A DNA stretch of 5,767 nt from Pseudomonadota bacterium (GTDB lineage: Bacteria; Chloroflexota; Ktedonobacteria; Ktedonobacterales; JACDGC01): positions 1-5,767 of the forward strand of contig JAJPKG010000451.1 of the NCBI GenBank assembly GCA_021323815.1, in the 5' to 3' direction. Of the stretch, positions 5,694 to 5,767 are shown one piece after another. Both the position numbers and the translations under genes were made by a program. The notes beneath the pieces were generated by a model. The model saw only the letters and a program-made list of their open reading frames with translations. It did no database searches and was not told where the DNA came from. Position 1 is the stretch's first letter. Each line of letters starts with the position of its first letter.

Positions 5694-5767
5694 GTGGACC
5701 CACGAACGCCGAATGTCACTCCGCCTGAGATCCCACCGGATGTTGAGGCGCGCTATAAAGAGATTCA
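5694..5767 (+). CDS. Start of an unrecognised protein (partial)
   Basis: A GTG start at 5694 is preceded by AAAGGA (5680-5685) with 8-nt spacing and opens a frame that runs off the window: MDPRTPNVTPPEIP, then PDVEARYKEI. This N-terminus is hydrophilic and proline-rich, with no signal peptide or membrane segment. About 24 codons are too few to name a family. It is divergent from the hydrolase-ligase gene and shares a 192-bp control region with it. An ATG at about 5714 in another frame also stays open to the edge but yields an Arg-rich sequence and has no good ribosome-binding site, so it is not preferred. Confidence 0.55.
   Translation, partial: MDPRTPNVTPPEIPPDVEARYKEI

Overview
This is a GC-rich bacterial window with short intergenic gaps and sigma70-type promoters. 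It contains four complete protein genes and one truncated gene at each end. No RNA gene, CRISPR array, insertion sequence or phage gene was seen. The taxonomic signal is weak. Codon use, the hydrolase-ligase fusion and the possible S53-type protease at the left edge would suit Chloroflexota or a similar high-GC environmental lineage, but this is a guess.

Layout from left to right. (1) Positions 1-230, minus strand: N-terminus of a membrane-anchored or secreted protein that may begin an S53 (sedolisin/kumamolisin-like) propeptide. (2) 231-590: no convincing gene. (3) 591-1412, minus: SprT-like zinc metalloprotease-fold protein with HELIH and a C-terminal Cys4 zinc ribbon. It is preceded by a leader of about 155 nt with a good promoter and overlapping mini-ORFs at the ribosome-binding site. 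(4) 1670-2029, minus: small DUF192 protein. (5) 2030-2137: divergent control region with a perfect 10-bp inverted repeat beside the -35 box of the next gene. (6) 2138-2830, plus: ComF-family phosphoribosyltransferase with zinc-binding cysteines and an intact PRPP loop. (7) 2831-2999: convergent junction with two inverted copies of a C/G-rich element, one just after comF and one forming the 3' end of the next gene. (8) 2940-5501, minus: 853-residue fusion of an alpha/beta hydrolase and a FadD-like acyl-CoA ligase. (9) 5502-5693: second divergent control region. (10) 5694 to the end, plus: start of an unrecognised gene.

The genes look like independent housekeeping or accessory units rather than one pathway. 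The clearest functional unit is the fusion protein, which may release a carboxylic acid from an ester and activate it to the CoA thioester within one chain. SprT-like and DUF192 share a strand but are 257 bp apart with a promoter between them, so they are probably separate transcription units. No clear new defence or mobile system was found. The items most worth a second look are the element that appears to have replaced the stop codon of the ligase gene, the inverted repeat upstream of comF, the altered A3 loop of the ligase, and the overlapping start sites of the SprT-like gene.
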